6,883 bases of DNA from Propionibacteriaceae bacterium (GTDB taxonomy: Bacteria; Actinomycetota; Actinomycetes; Propionibacteriales; Propionibacteriaceae). The stretch is from positions 1 to 6,883 of the forward strand of contig WQYJ01000109.1 in NCBI GenBank assembly GCA_009781325.1. The letters are read 5' to 3'. Position numbers and translations under genes: made by a program. The notes beneath the pieces are model-generated. The model was not told the DNA's origin, searched no databases, and saw only the letters and a list, made by a program, of their open reading frames with translations. Of the stretch, positions 5,050-6,883 are shown in pieces. Numbering within the stretch: the first letter of the stretch is position 1; every line of letters starts with the position of its first letter.

Positions 5050-6571
5050 CCCAACACAGTTGCCTAACCCGTTAGCTGGTCAGGTGCCCGGTTCGGCCCC
5101 GGATCCCGTTTACAACCCCATGACAAACCCGGTGCCGCACTCTTCACCCGCTCTGCGGCCTGCATGGGCACCCAGTGGCAATCCTTACGTGGTAGCCGCA
5201 CCTCCGGCGAAAATGAAGCCGGCGAGCAACCGTACTGGCTTAGTCGCGACAGTAGTCCTTCTATCGGTTGCCCTGATCGCCGTTGTCGGAGTTGTTGTCT
5301 GGCAGTGGTCATCATCATCGGCTGCACCACCGCAGATCACTACCACTCCGAGCCCACCTCCGTCTGAGTCTCCATCCTCACCTGCCTCGACCAATGCTCC
5401 AGTCACCCCTGACCCCGGCTGGATCGCTACCATGTGCGGCAGTAAGTGGGACATCTTCACCGATGTTGTCGTGACAGGCAGCGGCAAAATCTTGGCGGTC
5501 GGCAAAACCAAGTCATTTGACCATGACTTCGAAGGACTCCTTGACGTGGGCCAGCTCAGGGGTGACACCGCTGGTGTGATTGCCATGTTTGACTCAGACG
5601 GTGAGCTTGTGTCGATCGAGCTCTTTCCTGATATGGCATTCTATGCAGCCGTTACTGCGCCCGACGGTACGGTGTACATCGGCGGAACAGAACTCGTCGA
5701 CGGCAATCCTAAAAGAATCTACCTGCGCCGAGTCACTGCTGACGGCCAATTCCTGATGGAAAGCTGGAAGAACAAAATATTGGATGAGCAAGTCACACGA
5801 ATCGCCGGCCTCAAGGCAAACCCAGACAATTCTGTTCTCGCGTACGGAGACTTCGAGGCAGGAGACCATTTCATTGCTTATTTCAAGACCGATAGTACGC
5901 TCATCAGTGCGTTCAAAGTCACGAATGTCGCTGTCACGGATTTCGTGAAGGATTCCCAGGGCAATATTTACATCGTGGGTACGGAGTCAATCGACAATGT
6001 GAAGACTCCTGAAGTTATTGTGAAGTACTCCTCGCGCGGTGAAATGCTGTCGAGAACAGCCTTCTTTAACGATGAAACATACAAGTTCTTTTCGATCGCT
6101 GTAACGAAGACTGGAGTGGTTGTCGTCGGTGAAACCTCGGCCTGGTATGGAAGTCAATCCCATCGACCTGACTCGGACATCAATGCCTTGCTTTACGAGG
6201 TCGATTTCTCGGGGAACACAAAGATAACCCAGAGCTATGGGGGTTCCGGTCCGGTCTTCTTCACCTCAGTTGAGGTAGGGAAAGATGGATCCTTTTTCGT
6301 GACTGGTTCCACCAACTCCAAGGATGGTGACTTCCCGTACCTTCATGGGGGCAGCCCTACCGGAAACGACGCCTTCGTCGCGAAAATCTCCTCCGATGGA
6401 ACTGTGAAGTGGTTCGAAGTTTTCGGTGGAAGCGAACTTGATCAGTTACACAGTTTGGCAATCACTGATACTGGTGTTGTTGCGGCTGGTGTCTACTACT
6501 CCTCCAACGGAAATCTCCCCCAAAGCTGCGGCGACGGAGACCTCCTGCTGGTGTCCATCCCGAGGAAGTAG
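5033..6571 (+). CDS. membrane-anchored extracellular seven-bladed beta-propeller protein
   Basis: 512 residues. A Pro-rich cytoplasmic segment (1-63) precedes one membrane helix (about 69-92) and a Ser/Thr/Pro linker (94-128); the rest (129-512) is ectodomain. It divides into seven repeats of about 40-55 residues, each with a small-residue strand such as VYIGGTE, IYIVGTE, VVVVGET, FFVTGST or VVAAGVY, followed by a strand ending near DG/SG. Repeats 6 and 7 are closest to the SBBP-like pattern GGS-x-D ... DAFVAKISSDG. Seven blades are my reading of the repeats, not a modelled result. The only cysteines I see are C135 and C499, in first and last blades. The ligand is unknown; sensing or surface binding is inferred. 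The start is supported by AGGA (5023-5026) 6 nt upstream. The gene diverges from nnrE. Its last 46 codons are duplicated downstream at 6710-6850. Confidence 0.85.
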   Translation: MSTPFDPTQLPNPLAGQVPGSAPDPVYNPMTNPVPHSSPALRPAWAPSGNPYVVAAPPAKMKPASNRTGLVATVVLLSVALIAVVGVVVWQWSSSSAAPPQITTTPSPPPSESPSSPASTNAPVTPDPGWIATMCGSKWDIFTDVVVTGSGKILAVGKTKSFDHDFEGLLDVGQLRGDTAGVIAMFDSDGELVSIELFPDMAFYAAVTAPDGTVYIGGTELVDGNPKRIYLRRVTADGQFLMESWKNKILDEQVTRIAGLKANPDNSVLAYGDFEAGDHFIAYFKTDSTLISAFKVTNVAVTDFVKDSQGNIYIVGTESIDNVKTPEVIVKYSSRGEMLSRTAFFNDETYKFFSIAVTKTGVVVVGETSAWYGSQSHRPDSDINALLYEVDFSGNTKITQSYGGSGPVFFTSVEVGKDGSFFVTGSTNSKDGDFPYLHGGSPTGNDAFVAKISSDGTVKWFEVFGGSELDQLHSLAITDTGVVAAGVYYSSNGNLPQSCGDGDLLLVSIPRK

Positions 6572-6604
6572 GCGCCGTGGCAACCCCCGGTCATCCTGCC
6601 GCAG
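6430..6604 (+). repeat. direct repeat copy 1: last blade, stop codon and element start
   Basis: This 175-bp stretch holds codons 467-512 of the propeller gene, its TAG stop and the following 33 nt up to the beginning of the palindromic element. It recurs at 6709-6883, offset exactly 279 bp, with three mismatches (6472, 6487, 6514). Confidence 0.95.
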
Positions 6605-6701
6605 GCAGGACCCCCGGCGGCCGACGTAGGGTCTCAGGATAGGTCTATACCCAAGTCCCTAGATCCGCTGCCGGGGGTCCTGCCTGCGGCAGGATGACCG
6701 G
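6587..6701 (+). repeat. oriented palindromic intergenic element, copy B
   Basis: Arms 6587-6621 and 6667-6701 (35 nt) pair fully in plus-strand RNA: 34 Watson-Crick pairs and one G-U at the same place as in copy A. The 45-nt loop repeats ACGTAGGGTCT (6624-6634) and AGTCC (6654-6658), again 8 nt before the right arm. It starts 16 nt after the propeller stop codon and could end transcription or protect the mRNA 3' end; unlike copy A it has no T-run. Confidence 0.85.
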
Positions 6702-6708
6702 TTGTGAA

Positions 6709-6850
6709 AAGCGAACTTGATCAGTTACACAGTTTGGCAATCACTGATACAGGTGTTGTTGCGGCCGGTGTCTACTACTCCTCCAACGGAAACCTCCCCC
6801 AAAGCTGCGGCGACGGAGACCTCCTGCTGGTGTCCATCCCGAGGAAGTAG
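6709..6850 (+). pseudogene. promoterless duplicate of the propeller gene's terminal blade
   Basis: Residues 467-512 of the propeller protein are re-encoded here intact, ending in the same TAG, with three synonymous differences. The frame upstream is closed by TGA at 6694-6696 inside the palindromic element. A GTG at 6704-6706 could open a 48-residue frame, with AGGA 9 nt before it, but that AGGA is part of the element and the product would lack signal peptide, helix and the other six blades. I treat it as a gene fragment or silent cassette. Confidence 0.8.
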
Positions 6851-6865
6851 GCGCCGTGGCAACCC

Positions 6866-6883
6866 CCGGTCATCCTGCCGCAG
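6866..6883 (+). repeat. palindromic element copy C, truncated by the window end
   Basis: The last 18 bases equal the first 18 of copy B's left arm (6587-6604). The right arm lies outside the window. Confidence 0.7.

Larger units (their letters stand above)
6709..6883 (+). repeat. direct repeat copy 2, running off the window
   Basis: This is the second copy of the 175-bp repeat, identical to 6430-6604 except at 6751, 6766 and 6793. The match is still continuing at the last base, so its full length and any further units are not visible. Confidence 0.95.

Noticed and set aside
6704..6850. The 48-residue GTG frame as a real small gene
   Set aside because: It is a copy of one internal blade with no signal or membrane part, and its only ribosome-site candidate belongs to the palindromic element.

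Overview
The window looks like chromosomal DNA from an actinobacterium with balanced to moderately high GC. This is inferred from gene style: an LCP (LytR-CpsA-Psr) cell-wall protein; a surface protein built as proline-rich cytoplasmic tail, one membrane helix, Ser/Thr/Pro linker and ectodomain; a secreted internalin-like LRR protein with an Ig-like module of a type I associate with Actinobacteria; and a stand-alone NAD(P)HX epimerase. No marker fixes the genus. I see no rRNA, tRNA, CRISPR array, transposase or integrase.

Layout, left to right. At 1-229 (minus) is the N-terminus of an LCP-family protein running off the left edge. At 357-2513 (minus), directly upstream of it on the same strand, is a 718-residue secreted leucine-rich-repeat protein with Ig-like domains and a C-terminal membrane tail lacking a canonical LPXTG motif. 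At 2756-3934 (plus), diverging from the LRR gene, is an AAA_14/DUF4143 ATPase with nuclease-like C-terminal residues and an operator-like palindrome in its upstream region. At 4150-4788 (minus), convergent with it, is the epimerase nnrE. At 5033-6571 (plus), diverging from nnrE, is a membrane-anchored protein whose ectodomain reads as a seven-bladed beta-propeller.

The unusual material lies between and after the genes. A long, oriented palindromic element occurs complete at 3994-4130 (between the convergent genes, where it can act as a terminator) and at 6587-6701 (16 nt after the propeller gene), and a third copy begins at 6866 and is cut by the window end. A second, unrelated REP-like palindrome with extra right arms sits at 4879-4930 in the nnrE/propeller divergent spacer. 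Most strikingly, the last propeller blade plus stop codon and downstream DNA is repeated 279 bp further on, separated by the palindromic element. The duplicate has no plausible gene start of its own, and all three of its differences are synonymous third-codon changes.

Three genes (LCP, LRR, propeller) concern the envelope or cell surface; the ATPase and epimerase have no evident link to them, and no single operon joins the window. The best candidate for something undescribed is the promoterless terminal-blade cassette plus palindrome unit at 6430-6883, possibly the start of a longer array beyond the edge.
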